64,000 nucleotides of DNA. Source: Burkholderia glumae LMG 2196 = ATCC 33617 (lineage in GTDB: Bacteria > Pseudomonadota > Gammaproteobacteria > Burkholderiales > Burkholderiaceae). The position numbers and the translations under genes are program-made. The DNA lies in contig NZ_CP009434.1 of assembly GCF_000960995.1 (NCBI RefSeq), forward strand, positions 1,178,001-1,242,000, read 5' to 3'. The notes under the pieces were generated by a model that saw only the letters and a list, made by a program, of their open reading frames with translations, did no database searches and was not told the origin of the DNA. This document shows, piece after piece, positions 17,435 through 26,369 of the stretch. Within the stretch, counting starts at the first letter, position 1, and each line of letters starts with the position of its first letter.

Positions 17435-19852
17435 ATGGCAAAGACGGCAGGCGGGAAGACAGCAGTGGGCAAGGGCTCCGACGAGCCGACCTCCAAGGTC
17501 ACGAAGGCCCGATCTGCTGGTTCCGCGAAGTCGGTGTCCGGCGCGTCGCCCGCTGGCAGGAAACGCACCGTGGCCGGCACCGCGAAGGCTGCGCCGGCAC
17601 CGACGGTTCGTGCATCACGGGCCGTCGCGAAATCCGAATCGCATGCGGCGGCAAGGCCGCCGGCGGAGCGGATCAGTGCGAATAGCGCAAGGGCAGCGGC
17701 TGCCGCCGCGGACGAAACGGCAGTACGCACTACTCAAGCATCCACGGTTCAACAGGCTGTTGTCCAGCAGCCGCGAGTCGAATTAGCCGGTACGGCGAAC
17801 TCCATGACGAAAAAGCTGAACGAAGTATCCGTCGATGACGACGCAACCCAGAGCGAAGAGCAGCCGACGGCCGCTGCAGCGGGCAAGGAAAAGACGACCA
17901 AGGCGCGCGACCGCCGCGCGAAGGAAAAGCTGCTGCTGAAGGAAGCGTTCGCGTCGAGCCAACCCGGCACCGCCGAGGAGCTCGAGGAGCGGCGCGTGAA
18001 GCTGCGTGCGCTCATCAAGCTGGGCAAGGAGCGCGGCTTCCTGACCTATGCCGAAATCAACGACCACCTGCCCGACAACTTCACGGAAACGGAAGCGCTG
18101 GAAGGCATCATCGGCACGTTCAACGACATGGGCGTGGCGGTGTACGAGCAGGCGCCCGACGCGGAAACGCTGCTGCTCAACGATAACGCGCCCGCCGCTT
18201 CGTCGGACGACGAAGTCGAGGAAGAAGCCGAAGTCGCGCTGTCGACCGTCGATTCCGAGTTCGGTCGCACGACCGACCCGGTGCGGATGTACATGCGCGA
18301 GATGGGCACGGTCGAGCTGCTCACGCGTGAAGGCGAAATCGAGATCGCGAAGCGTATCGAGGACGGCCTGCGCCACATGGTGATGGCGATTTCCGCGTGC
18401 CCGACCACGATCGCTGACATCCTCGCGATGGCCGAGCGCGTTGCCAACGACGAGATTCGTGTGGACGAACTCGTTGACGGCCTGCTCGATCCGAACGCAG
18501 AGGACACCGACGGCTTCAACGCGAAGGAAGCGGAAGAGGCCGAGGAAGCCGAGGAGGAAGAAGAGGAGGCGAACGAGGACGAGGAAGAGGAGGACGACGA
18601 CGGCGCCGCCCAGGCCACCGCCAACGCCGCCCAGCTCGAAGCGCTCAAGCGCGCCTCGCTCGAGAAGTTCGCGCTGATCAGCGAGTGGTTCGACAAGATG
18701 CGTCGTGCGTTCGAGAAGGAGGGCTACAAGTCGAAGTCCTACCTGAAGGCGCAGGAAACCATCCAGAACGAACTGATGTCGATCCGCTTCACCGCGCGCA
18801 CCGTCGAGCGTCTGTGCGACACGCTGCGCGCGCAGGTGGATGAGGTCCGGCAGGTCGAGCGCCAGATCCTGCACATCGTCGTCGACAAGTGCGGCATGCC
18901 GCGCTCGGAATTCATCGCGCGTTTCCCGGGCAGCGAGACCGATCTCACGTGGGCCGAGAAGGTTGCGGCGGAAAGCCATTCGTATAGCGCGATCCTGGTG
19001 CGCAACATCCCGGCGATCCACGAACAGCAGCAGCGCCTGCTCGACCTGCAGGCGCGCGTGGTGTTGCCGCTGAAGGACCTGAAGGAAACCAACCGGCAGA
19101 TGGCGGCCGGCGAACTGAAGGCGCGCCAGGCCAAGCGCGAGATGACCGAGGCCAACCTGCGTCTCGTGATCTCGATCGCTAAGAAGTATACGAACCGCGG
19201 CCTGCAGTTCCTCGACTTGATCCAGGAAGGCAACATCGGCCTGATGAAGGCGGTGGACAAGTTCGAATATCGTCGCGGCTACAAGTTCTCGACCTATGCG
19301 ACGTGGTGGATCCGCCAGGCCATCACGCGCTCGATCGCGGACCAGGCGCGCACCATCCGGATCCCGGTTCACATGATCGAGACGATCAACAAGATGAACC
19401 GGATCTCGCGTCAGATCCTGCAGGAAACCGGCCTCGAACCTGATCCGGCGACGCTCGCCGAGAAGATGGAGATGCCCGAGGACAAGATCCGCAAGATCAT
19501 GAAGATCGCGAAGGAACCGATCTCGATGGAAACGCCGATCGGCGACGACGACGATTCGCATCTGGGCGACTTCATCGAGGATTCGAACACGGTTGCGCCG
19601 GCCGATGCCGCGCTGCATGCGAGCATGCGCGACGTCGTCAAGGACGTGCTCGATTCGCTGACGCCGCGCGAGGCAAAGGTGCTGCGGATGCGCTTCGGCA
19701 TCGAGATGAGCACCGACCATACGCTCGAGGAAGTCGGCAAGCAGTTCGACGTCACGCGTGAGCGGATTCGCCAGATCGAGGCCAAGGCACTGCGCAAGCT
19801 GCGTCATCCGAGCCGTTCGGACAAGCTGAAATCGTTCCTCGAAGGGAACTGA
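17435..19852 (+). CDS. rpoD: RNA polymerase sigma factor RpoD (sigma-70)
   Basis: Primary sigma factor. The frame gives 805 residues, long for the family (E. coli 613). Residues 1-123 are a Lys/Ala/Ser-rich leader; the conserved start-like MTKKLNEVSVDDD follows at 124. Region 1.1 lies at about 165-245 and region 1.2 at about 270-310 (TDPVRMYMREMG). A non-conserved insert has an acidic run (mostly Glu and Asp, about residues 364-388). Regions 2-3 include TYATWWIRQAITRSI (about 622-636), and region 4 ends with REAKVLRMRFGI and the helix-turn-helix TLEEVGKQFDVTRERIRQIE. Initiation at ATG 17808 is possible and would remove the leader. Confidence 0.96.
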   Translation: MAKTAGGKTAVGKGSDEPTSKVTKARSAGSAKSVSGASPAGRKRTVAGTAKAAPAPTVRASRAVAKSESHAAARPPAERISANSARAAAAAADETAVRTTQASTVQQAVVQQPRVELAGTANSMTKKLNEVSVDDDATQSEEQPTAAAAGKEKTTKARDRRAKEKLLLKEAFASSQPGTAEELEERRVKLRALIKLGKERGFLTYAEINDHLPDNFTETEALEGIIGTFNDMGVAVYEQAPDAETLLLNDNAPAASSDDEVEEEAEVALSTVDSEFGRTTDPVRMYMREMGTVELLTREGEIEIAKRIEDGLRHMVMAISACPTTIADILAMAERVANDEIRVDELVDGLLDPNAEDTDGFNAKEAEEAEEAEEEEEEANEDEEEEDDDGAAQATANAAQLEALKRASLEKFALISEWFDKMRRAFEKEGYKSKSYLKAQETIQNELMSIRFTARTVERLCDTLRAQVDEVRQVERQILHIVVDKCGMPRSEFIARFPGSETDLTWAEKVAAESHSYSAILVRNIPAIHEQQQRLLDLQARVVLPLKDLKETNRQMAAGELKARQAKREMTEANLRLVISIAKKYTNRGLQFLDLIQEGNIGLMKAVDKFEYRRGYKFSTYATWWIRQAITRSIADQARTIRIPVHMIETINKMNRISRQILQETGLEPDPATLAEKMEMPEDKIRKIMKIAKEPISMETPIGDDDDSHLGDFIEDSNTVAPADAALHASMRDVVKDVLDSLTPREAKVLRMRFGIEMSTDHTLEEVGKQFDVTRERIRQIEAKALRKLRHPSRSDKLKSFLEGN

Positions 19853-19870
19853 TCGGCATCCGTGCACAGC

Positions 19871-19905
19871 GCCGCCGCCGCCGAAGTTGCCGGCGGCGGT
19901 TCTTC
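19871..19905 (+). terminator. Probable terminator after rpoD
   Basis: CCGCCGCCG can pair with CGGCGGCGG across a 10-base loop, followed by TTCTTC. The stem is strong but the T tract is poor. Confidence 0.5.
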
Positions 19906-19988
19906 ACTCCCCAATTATTCGGTACAATGCCGTCCCGGTATCTGCGGCGGGGCGCGCCGCAATGCGAAACCCCCTCGCATCGTAGTCA

Positions 19989-20064
19989 GGGCCTGTAGCT
20001 CAGCGGTTAGAGCAGTCGACTCATAATCGATTGGTCGCGGGTTCGAACCCCGCCGGGCCCACCA
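19989..20064 (+). tRNA. tRNA with CAU anticodon, probably tRNA-Ile2
   Basis: A complete 76-base cloverleaf with encoded CCA. The acceptor stem is GGGCCTG paired with CGGGCCC; the T-arm contains GGTTCGAACCCC; the anticodon CAT is at 20022-20024 within the loop CTCATAA. The anticodon could mean elongator Met or the lysidine-modified Ile2. The short D-loop (AGCGGTTA) and the segments GACTCATAATCG and TTGGTCGC match the Ile2 type of E. coli better than its elongator Met tRNA, so Ile2 is favoured by inference. A Tn7-like relic begins directly downstream. Confidence 0.85.
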
Positions 20065-20103
20065 TTCCTCTCCCTATCGCATCCGATGCGTGTTTGTGCC
20101 GTT

Positions 20104-20172
20104 AAGCATAAAGTGTCCACCTGGACAGGTTATGCTTTATTTTCCGATAGGACGCATTTTGCTTTATCGGGA
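20104..20172. repeat. Palindrome and repeats, candidate transposon end
   Basis: AAGCATAA (20104) and TTATGCTT (20130) form the outer arms of an inverted repeat, with TGTCC / GGACA (20114 and 20123) as inner arms. TGCTTTAT occurs at 20133 and again at 20160. Short repeats at the tniQ-proximal edge, only 40 bp past the tRNA, fit TnsB-binding sites in a Tn7-like end, but could also be an operator. No terminal TGT...ACA pair could be matched because the far end is lost. Confidence 0.35.
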
Positions 20173-20224
20173 ATCGGTGGTAGCGTGAAAACTTTGTTCG
20201 CGGCGTGCAGCCGCGAATGGGCGT

Positions 20225-20254
20225 AAAAAAGCCGGCGTGCGCGCCGGCTTTTTC
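20225..20254. terminator. Bidirectional terminator between tRNA and tniQ
   Basis: GCCGGCG pairs with CGCCGGC around a TGCG loop, flanked by six A residues on the left and five T on the right. It lies just past the tniQ stop and could serve both strands. Confidence 0.8.
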
Positions 20255-20276
20255 GCTGTGAAGGGGGTGCGGGTGC

Positions 20277-21575
20277 CTAGCTCACGCCCAGCGCCTCCTT
20301 GACCTCCTGGAGCACGTCTATGACGCCGCGGATGCTGCCCAGAACCTCCTTGGGCACTCGAGCATTAAGCTCCCGCAGGTTGATGGCCTTGCCGTCGGCG
20401 ATGATGTCCCGGCATGCCGCCTCGATGACGGTGCGGGCATTGACCAGGCTCTGTTCTTTCCGGCGCTGCATATATTGCCTCCAGCGTTCGGCAAGGACGC
20501 GCGCTTCCTTGTTCGCATTCTGGTACAGCAGCCTGGTATCGACGTCGAGGCGGCGTGCTGCCTCCGCTACGCTAATGATGGACGGCAGTCTGCTGAACGT
20601 GTGCAATTCGCTGCGAACCTTCTCCCAGTCGATTGAGCGGGCGGTCGCCCGTTTTGTCTCAGCGGGGAACAGCATCGCCAACTGGTGGATTTCTGCCGTG
20701 GACGGAGTCCAATCGTCCAAATTGCCCGTTAGCAACCGCTGGAGCGGCAATCCGGTCTGTGACGCGATGCGCAAATGTGCTGTTAACGCAGGAGCGCCGC
20801 CTTCCTTCAACCAGTGATGCACCGTAGTCTTGCTCAGGCCCAGACGCCGCGCAAAAACTGCTCCCTTTCCGTTGTCGACCTGGGTAACAAGCGTTTGTAT
20901 CGCGTCAAGCATTCCTTGGCGGGCAGGCGGCGCTTCGAGTGACGCTTGAGCTTCCAGCATCGCCCCGACCTGAGTCGCCTTCCAGAGCTCCTCCGGAGAA
21001 GCAGGCGCAGGCGGCTCTCCATCGCCGAGAAAAGCCCCGCAGTGCGCGCACCAGCCGGGGACGACGTAGGCCGACTTGTGCCGCGCGTCAGCGCGTCCGC
21101 AATCCGGACAGATGTGCACCAGATCGACCTTGTGCTTGGCGCATACATTCACTGCCCCCACGTCCCATGCCAGGCGGAAATAAGGCGTTTTGCCGCTGTC
21201 CCGGTCCTCTGCGAAGCATGCCGGACACCAACGTGAGCGCGTCGCGGCCAGGCTGGTTTGAGCAATAACGTCACGCCATGGCAGCAGTGTGAGTCTGTCG
21301 AGTCGTTCGGCGCTCGTAAGAGCTGAGAGCGCGGCAGACCAGTTGCTTGCTGGTTCCCCGATGCCGCCGATGTTCCCCACGTGCCATTCGTGCTTCTCTG
21401 AAAGCTCCCAGCCAACAGTTTTGGCGACTTGCCGGCAAAGCGCCGCCACAGACACGCTATGCGACACGGCCAGCCGGCAGAAGTAGCTGAGCAGGCTTTC
21501 AACCTCGGGCGTGCCGAGGCCGATGGGTTCGAGAGCGTGCAGTGTCGAGCGTGGATTTGAAATCGTGTAACTCAT
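20277..21575 (-). CDS. tniQ: TniQ/TnsD-family target-selection protein
   Basis: 432-residue target selector of Tn7-like elements; relatives bind the attachment site and recruit TnsC. Residues 1-110 match the TniQ start (SLLSYFCRLA near 28-37). Zinc ligands follow: CPAC (117-120), CAKH (145-148), CPDC (156-159) and CAHC (176-179). Two helix-turn-helix-like segments, AVFARRLGLSKTTVHHWL (about 240) and ISVAEAARRLDVDTRLLYQ (about 345), suggest sequence-specific DNA binding, as in site-specific TnsD proteins rather than short TniQ. ATG at 21575 overlaps the tnsC stop. This is the only intact gene of the transposition module. Its position beside a tRNA gene makes that locus its plausible target. 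Confidence 0.8.
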   Translation of the reverse strand: MSYTISNPRSTLHALEPIGLGTPEVESLLSYFCRLAVSHSVSVAALCRQVAKTVGWELSEKHEWHVGNIGGIGEPASNWSAALSALTSAERLDRLTLLPWRDVIAQTSLAATRSRWCPACFAEDRDSGKTPYFRLAWDVGAVNVCAKHKVDLVHICPDCGRADARHKSAYVVPGWCAHCGAFLGDGEPPAPASPEELWKATQVGAMLEAQASLEAPPARQGMLDAIQTLVTQVDNGKGAVFARRLGLSKTTVHHWLKEGGAPALTAHLRIASQTGLPLQRLLTGNLDDWTPSTAEIHQLAMLFPAETKRATARSIDWEKVRSELHTFSRLPSIISVAEAARRLDVDTRLLYQNANKEARVLAERWRQYMQRRKEQSLVNARTVIEAACRDIIADGKAINLRELNARVPKEVLGSIRGVIDVLQEVKEALGVS

Positions 21576-21957
21576 GCGGCACTCCTTCTGCCAGCTGATG
21601 CCTGACGCTGCGGCCCACGCATGATGCGGGTGAGATCGGGATTGATGGCCTCCTCGCCGTCGAGGATTTCGGCCAATATCCGGTCGCGCTGTGCTTCGGT
21701 GAGCAGCGCTCGCCGTAGCGCGTCCTCTGACCAACGCCCGTCGGCTTCGGCCAGCCTGGCTGCTCGAGTGAGCACGCTGCTCAACGTACCGATGCAGCCT
21801 AGCGTGTTCTCGTGGAGCGCTTCTGCGTAACGTGTCAGTTCGCCGCGCCAGAGTTCAGGAAGCATCTTTTCGAATGCTTGGATGCAGGCGATGAACGTAA
21901 GCGCTCTTTGAAGGACGCCATTGCACGACGAGGCTGATTCACCGAGGCTACGTGTCC

Positions 21958-22461
21958 ATGTTCAATGAGCGTGGACAGGTGTGCATGAACGAGCAACACG
22001 GAGGTTTGCAGAGCCGGTTGGTGGCCGATCGCAAGCGAGACGGACGGCGCAAGTACGACGAGGATGCGAAGCGCGAGTTGATACAGGCGTGTCTGAAGCC
22101 AGGGGTGTCGATCGCGCGGACGGCCATGGAGCACGACATCAATCCGAACCTCGTTCGGACGTGGATTTCCAAGTATCAGCGCGAACAAGCCGCGGGCGAG
22201 ATAGCCAGCTCCGCGGCGGAGCCGTCACGAGAGGCTCGCGTCGAGTTGTCGACGGCTTCCGTGCCTGAGGAATCAGCCTTCATGCAGGTCGTCACCTCTG
22301 CGGCTGCCCCCACTCCGGCTAAATCGGCTGCGGTGTCCTCGCTGAAGGTGCACTTACCAAACGGCGTTTCCTTGGAGCTGAGCCAGGCGAACTTCGATGA
22401 ACTGACGATGCTCGTCCAGATGCTCGGGAGGCTGCCGTGTTCCGGTTCGACGAAGGGCTGA
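21958..22461 (+). CDS. tnpA: IS66 accessory protein TnpA
   Basis: First IS66 gene, 167 residues. A helix-turn-helix-like region (RELIQACLKPGVSIARTAME) resembles IS3-type OrfA proteins; its role in IS66 transposition is accessory and needed for good activity in studied members. The start is uncertain: ATG at 21958, or ATG at 21985 (MNEQHGG) which has an ACAGG upstream. The end overlaps tnpB by 25 bases, a typical IS66 layout with coupled translation. Confidence 0.85.
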   Translation: MFNERGQVCMNEQHGGLQSRLVADRKRDGRRKYDEDAKRELIQACLKPGVSIARTAMEHDINPNLVRTWISKYQREQAAGEIASSAAEPSREARVELSTASVPEESAFMQVVTSAAAPTPAKSAAVSSLKVHLPNGVSLELSQANFDELTMLVQMLGRLPCSGSTKG

Positions 22462-22787
22462 AGGTCTACCTGCATCGCGATCCGGTCGACTTCCGCATGG
22501 GCATCAACGGGCTGTCGATCCTGGTCGAACAGGCGATGCGCCTGAACTCAATGACCTCGGCGCTGTTCGTCTTCGGCAACCGCCGTCGTGATCGAGTCAA
22601 GATCCTCGGCTGGGGCGGCAACGGTTTCTGGTTACTGCTCAAGCGACTCGAAGCCGACCGCTTCGTCTGGCCGAACGGTGGCGACACGATCACGATCAGC
22701 ACCGAGCAGTTGCACTGGCTGCTCGACGGCATCGACCTGGCCGTGATCCAGAAGCATCCCCAGCGATATTACGCGCGGATGAGCTGA
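22437..22787 (+). CDS. tnpB: IS66 accessory protein TnpB
   Basis: 116-residue IS66 Orf2 protein. LKVYLHRDPVDFRMGINGL, FVFGNRRRDRVKIL and STEQLHWLLDGID are signature segments of the family. It starts with GTG at 22437 inside the tnpA tail. It should not be confused with the RNA-guided nuclease TnpB of IS200/IS605; only the name is shared. Confidence 0.93.
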   Translation: MFRFDEGLKVYLHRDPVDFRMGINGLSILVEQAMRLNSMTSALFVFGNRRRDRVKILGWGGNGFWLLLKRLEADRFVWPNGGDTITISTEQLHWLLDGIDLAVIQKHPQRYYARMS

Positions 22788-22818
22788 ACACCACGCAGGT
22801 GGCGTGGTCTAATTGGCC

Positions 22819-24375
22819 ATGCCGAACAGCCCCGTCATGCCGAGTGTTGAGCAATACCAGGCACTGCTCGCCGAACGCGATGCGCTGCGCGGTGAGCTTC
22901 GGCTCGTGACGGCTCAGCGCGATCTGGCCGAAGAGAAACTGCGGGCCTACAAGCACGAACTGTTCGGCGCCTCGAGCGAGGCGCGCCATGCCGACCAGCT
23001 CGGCCTGTTCAACGAAGCCGAGGCGCTGGCGACGACTGCCGACGCGCCCGCGCGCGAGGATATGCCCGGTACATCGGTCGCGGCCCACACGCGAGGCAAG
23101 CGCGGGCGCAAACCACTCGATCCGAATCTGCCGCGCGAGGTCGTGCGGCACGAGCTGCCCGAGTCCGAACGGTTCTGCGCCCATGACGGCCAGGCCCTCG
23201 TCGAGATCGGCGTGGAAACGAGCGAACAGCTCGACGTGATTCCCGAGCAAGTGCGCGTCGTTCAGCACCAGCGGGTCAAGTACGCGTGCCCATGCTGCGA
23301 TCTCGGCATCAAGGTCACGCTGGCGCCGACGCGCATCATTCCGCGCGGGCTGCTCACGGAATCCGCGCTGGCGTGGATCATCACCGGCAAGTATCAGTAC
23401 GGCATGCCGCTGTATCGTCAGGCCACACTGCTGCGTCGCTTCGGCGGTGACATCTCGTCGAATACGCTGGCCGCCAGCGTGGTGCGGGTAGGTCTGGCCA
23501 CGCAGCCGGTGATCAACCTGATGCGCGACGCGCTGCTCGAATCGAACTTGATCTACGGCGACGAAACCACGTTCCAGGTGCTGAAGGAACCAGGACGAAG
23601 GCCGCAGACGAAGAGTTACCTGTGGGCGCAGGTCAACGGCTCGGGGCCGTCCGTGCGGATGTTCTCCTACTCGCCCGGGCGCGGTGCTCAACATGCGCAG
23701 AAGCTGTATGCCGGTGTACAGCCCGGCACTGCGCTGATGACGGATGGCTACGAGCTCTATAACGGCATCGCCCACGATCACCAGCTCGTGCATCTCGGAT
23801 GCTGGGCACACGTGCGCCGCGGCTTCATCAAGGCCGAGGAGTCGGTGCCGAAGGCGGCACGCTCACCGGATCTGCTGGCCACACGCTTCGTGGCACTGAT
23901 CGGCAAGCTGTTCGCGGCCGAGGCGCGCAGTGCGAAGTGGGAGTCTGAACGTCGGCGACGGCTGCGCGCCCGGTACAGCGCCCGCGTGCTCGTCATCATC
24001 GAGCGCATGCTAATCGAGCATCTGCCGGGCGTCGTGCCGTCGAGTTTGCTCGGCAAGGCATTGCAGTACATGAACGGACAGTGGCCCAAGCTGGTCCGCT
24101 ACGTCGAGAACGGCAACTGGCCGATCTCGAACAACCTGTGCGAGAACGCGATAAGGCCGTTCGTCGTCGGCCGCAAGGGCTGGCTGTTCTCTGATACGGT
24201 CGCCGGTGCGCAGGCCAGTGCCAACCTGTACTCCCTCGTCGAGACGTGCAAGGCGAACGGCATCGAGCCGTATCGCTATCTGGTCTGGCTGTTCACCAGG
24301 TTGCCGCTCGCTGCAACCGCCGACGACTACGCCGATCTCATGCCTTGGAGAATGTCTGCTGGCCTCAACCGCTGA
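22819..24375 (+). CDS. tnpC: IS66 transposase TnpC
   Basis: 518-residue DDE transposase. An N-terminal leucine-zipper-like segment (about 15-50) is followed by a zinc-binding pattern (HDGQ, CPCCD near 155) and the catalytic core: Asp in YGDETTFQVLKE (about 252), Asp in LMTDGYELY (about 314), and Glu in ISNNLCENAIRP (about 443). The tail GRKGWLFSDTVAGAQASA is diagnostic. ATG at 22819 is preferred over a TTG two codons earlier. No disruption is visible. Confidence 0.95.
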   Translation: MPNSPVMPSVEQYQALLAERDALRGELRLVTAQRDLAEEKLRAYKHELFGASSEARHADQLGLFNEAEALATTADAPAREDMPGTSVAAHTRGKRGRKPLDPNLPREVVRHELPESERFCAHDGQALVEIGVETSEQLDVIPEQVRVVQHQRVKYACPCCDLGIKVTLAPTRIIPRGLLTESALAWIITGKYQYGMPLYRQATLLRRFGGDISSNTLAASVVRVGLATQPVINLMRDALLESNLIYGDETTFQVLKEPGRRPQTKSYLWAQVNGSGPSVRMFSYSPGRGAQHAQKLYAGVQPGTALMTDGYELYNGIAHDHQLVHLGCWAHVRRGFIKAEESVPKAARSPDLLATRFVALIGKLFAAEARSAKWESERRRRLRARYSARVLVIIERMLIEHLPGVVPSSLLGKALQYMNGQWPKLVRYVENGNWPISNNLCENAIRPFVVGRKGWLFSDTVAGAQASANLYSLVETCKANGIEPYRYLVWLFTRLPLAATADDYADLMPWRMSAGLNR

Positions 24376-26369
24376 GGGGCGTCGTTAAAAGACCGCGTAC
24401 CGATGAACGCTCGAACATCCTCGGGACGGTCCTGCCGATAGCGTTCGAAATGCAGGACATGCGAGCGTCGGGCGAGTTGGCCGGACAACGACATGAGTCG
24501 GTACAGGTCGTAGGAGCCGACCAACACCATCTGCGTGCCGCACTGGTTCACCAATGACTTCAGCGTATCAAGCTGAATCTCCAGCTTGGAACTGCCGCGC
24601 GTCTGGTGAATGATGTGAGCGGCTTCGTCAATGACGAGGAACTGGACTTGCCGCTCGCGCAGCCCACGTTCGACGGCCGTTCTCAGCGCCGCGAGGCTGT
24701 TGCCACTGGCGCCGCGCGGCCGGACCATGCGTCCAGACTGCTGGTCGATACCATAGGCCGCTTTCGGCGAGTCGAGGTCGTCGCCAAGCTGAGCGAGAAT
24801 CTGCCGATAGAAAAGTCTCCACGAGAACTCGTTCTCACCAGAGGCAGGTGCCTCGACGAAGATGGCCGGAATCGTTCCGGCGTCGGCTTCCATTGCGGCG
24901 GAGGCGCGCTCAACTGCCGCCTCGACCATGTATCAGGCCAGCGTGGTCTTGCCGGCGCCAGTCGGGCCGCAAACGAGGAGCGTGCTGTCCTGGCTGCCGG
25001 GGTAAATCAAGGTTTCCAGTTCAGACATGACCTGCGCGATGCGCGGGTGTCTGATGCGCTTGCCGAGCAGCATGCTCGCCGAATTCGGAATCGGCGAAAG
25101 TGGTGCGGAGTGTTGTTTCATGAATCACCTCAAAACGTGTCAAGGTCGGGAATGTCGTCCCACGCTGCTGCCTCAGGCAGCGATTGGACCGGATTGGTTG
25201 GTGTCGATGACCTTGTCTCTGCCGGCGATTCGGCAGCGCTCGATGTTTCCTCGGTGAGGCTAAATCGGTGTAGCGGCGCGACGGGAGCAATGCTCGCGAA
25301 CTGCAAACTGTTATACAGCGACTTGTTTTCAACCTGGCGCTCGAAGGCAACGGCCAACGCGCCCTCCGGCGTGAAGGTGCGCATGAATTCCTTGAGCCGT
25401 TGCGCATCCTGCTCGTCACTGACAGATGTGCGGTAGCGTCGGTCGTATTCCTGCGTCAGAGCTTTCCGTTCATTCTCGGTAAGTTGACCAAGGCCGTTCA
25501 GGCTCGGGCAAATAGCCTGAACCCATTGGTCCTTCACGCGTACATAGACGGACGATGCATCCCACGGGTCGTACCGGACTGGGAGTCGTTGACCAGCGAC
25601 TTGGAACGACTGGAACGCAGGATTGTGGTAAAGCCTCTCGTTCACTTTTACGCCGCGCTGCGGATGAACTCGACGCAAGCCTTCTCGGTCAACCGGAGGG
25701 CATGTGGCAATCAGGAAATCGCGGTTGAACTGGATGTGCAGGTGTTCCCGCGAGCCGCTCTCGCGCAAGCCGCGCAGAAATGCTTCACGCGGGGACTCGC
25801 CTAGAACAGGATGCTGCTCCTGGTCGTAGTATTCCGTAGCCCAATACTCGACCCCGTAATAGAGTGGTTCGAGCGTCCACTCGGCGAGATTCTTGGGCAG
25901 ATGCGAACCGGAAACCATCCGGACGTGCTTTGTGGCCTTCGTGTTGCCCGCGAGGCCGTGGATGTAGTCGACGTTCAGTCGCCCGAACATGCGCTCGAGT
26001 ACCGTACCGTGACGTGGGTTGCCGGACGGACGAAAACGGAGATGACAACCCATCGCCTTGAGAAAGGACTTGAATGCGTCGGACCGGAAGTCGCTGCCGT
26101 TGTCCACAAAGACGAGTTCTGGCAGTCGTTTGAATCGCCGGACTATGTCACGAACCACCATCATCACGGAGTGGTACGACGGCGGGTCATAGCTCAGGAA
26201 TATGCCGACAATACGCCGCGGATATGCGTCCACGGCGAGGGACAACCACGGCCTGCCGAGATTCTTGCTCGTGCGGCTGGAGATTAGTTCAATGTCCAGT
26301 TCAGTGTGGTCGATATGTACATACTGGAACGGTCGGCTGCCATGTATCGGCGTGTGGTAGTGCATGACA

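Larger units (their letters stand above)
21897..24400 (+). mobile_element. IS66-family element 1, inserted in tnsC
   Basis: 2,504 bp with terminal inverted repeats: the left end starts GTAAGCGCTCTTTGAAGGAC and the right end, read inward, starts GTACGCGGTCTTTTAACGAC. It is flanked by the 8-bp direct repeat CGATGAAC at 21889-21896 and 24401-24408, the duplication size expected for IS66. It carries intact tnpA, tnpB and tnpC, so it may still be active. Confidence 0.95.
21572..25121 (-). pseudogene. tnsC: TnsC/TniB-like AAA ATPase, split by IS66 and carrying a stop
   Basis: Regulator ATPase that links the target selector to the transposase. The gene is in two parts, 25121-24401 and 21888-21572, separated by an IS66 element. 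Joining them with one copy of the 8-bp duplication gives a continuous frame of 1,038 bases (345 sense or altered codons), and the junction reads through as ...RAFIACIQAFEK... The Walker A motif is GPTGAGKTT (about residues 53-61) and Walker B is FLVIDEAAH (about 148). An in-frame TGA at 24933-24935 follows the Walker A segment by two codons; a CGA-to-TGA change would explain it. Both lesions make it a double pseudogene. ATG at 25121 starts 8 bp after tnsB. Confidence 0.8.

Noticed and set aside
20065..21575. Phage or integrative-element interpretation of the tRNA-adjacent insertion
   Set aside because: No tyrosine or serine integrase, no excisionase and no duplicated tRNA 3' end were seen; the genes are of the Tn7-like type.
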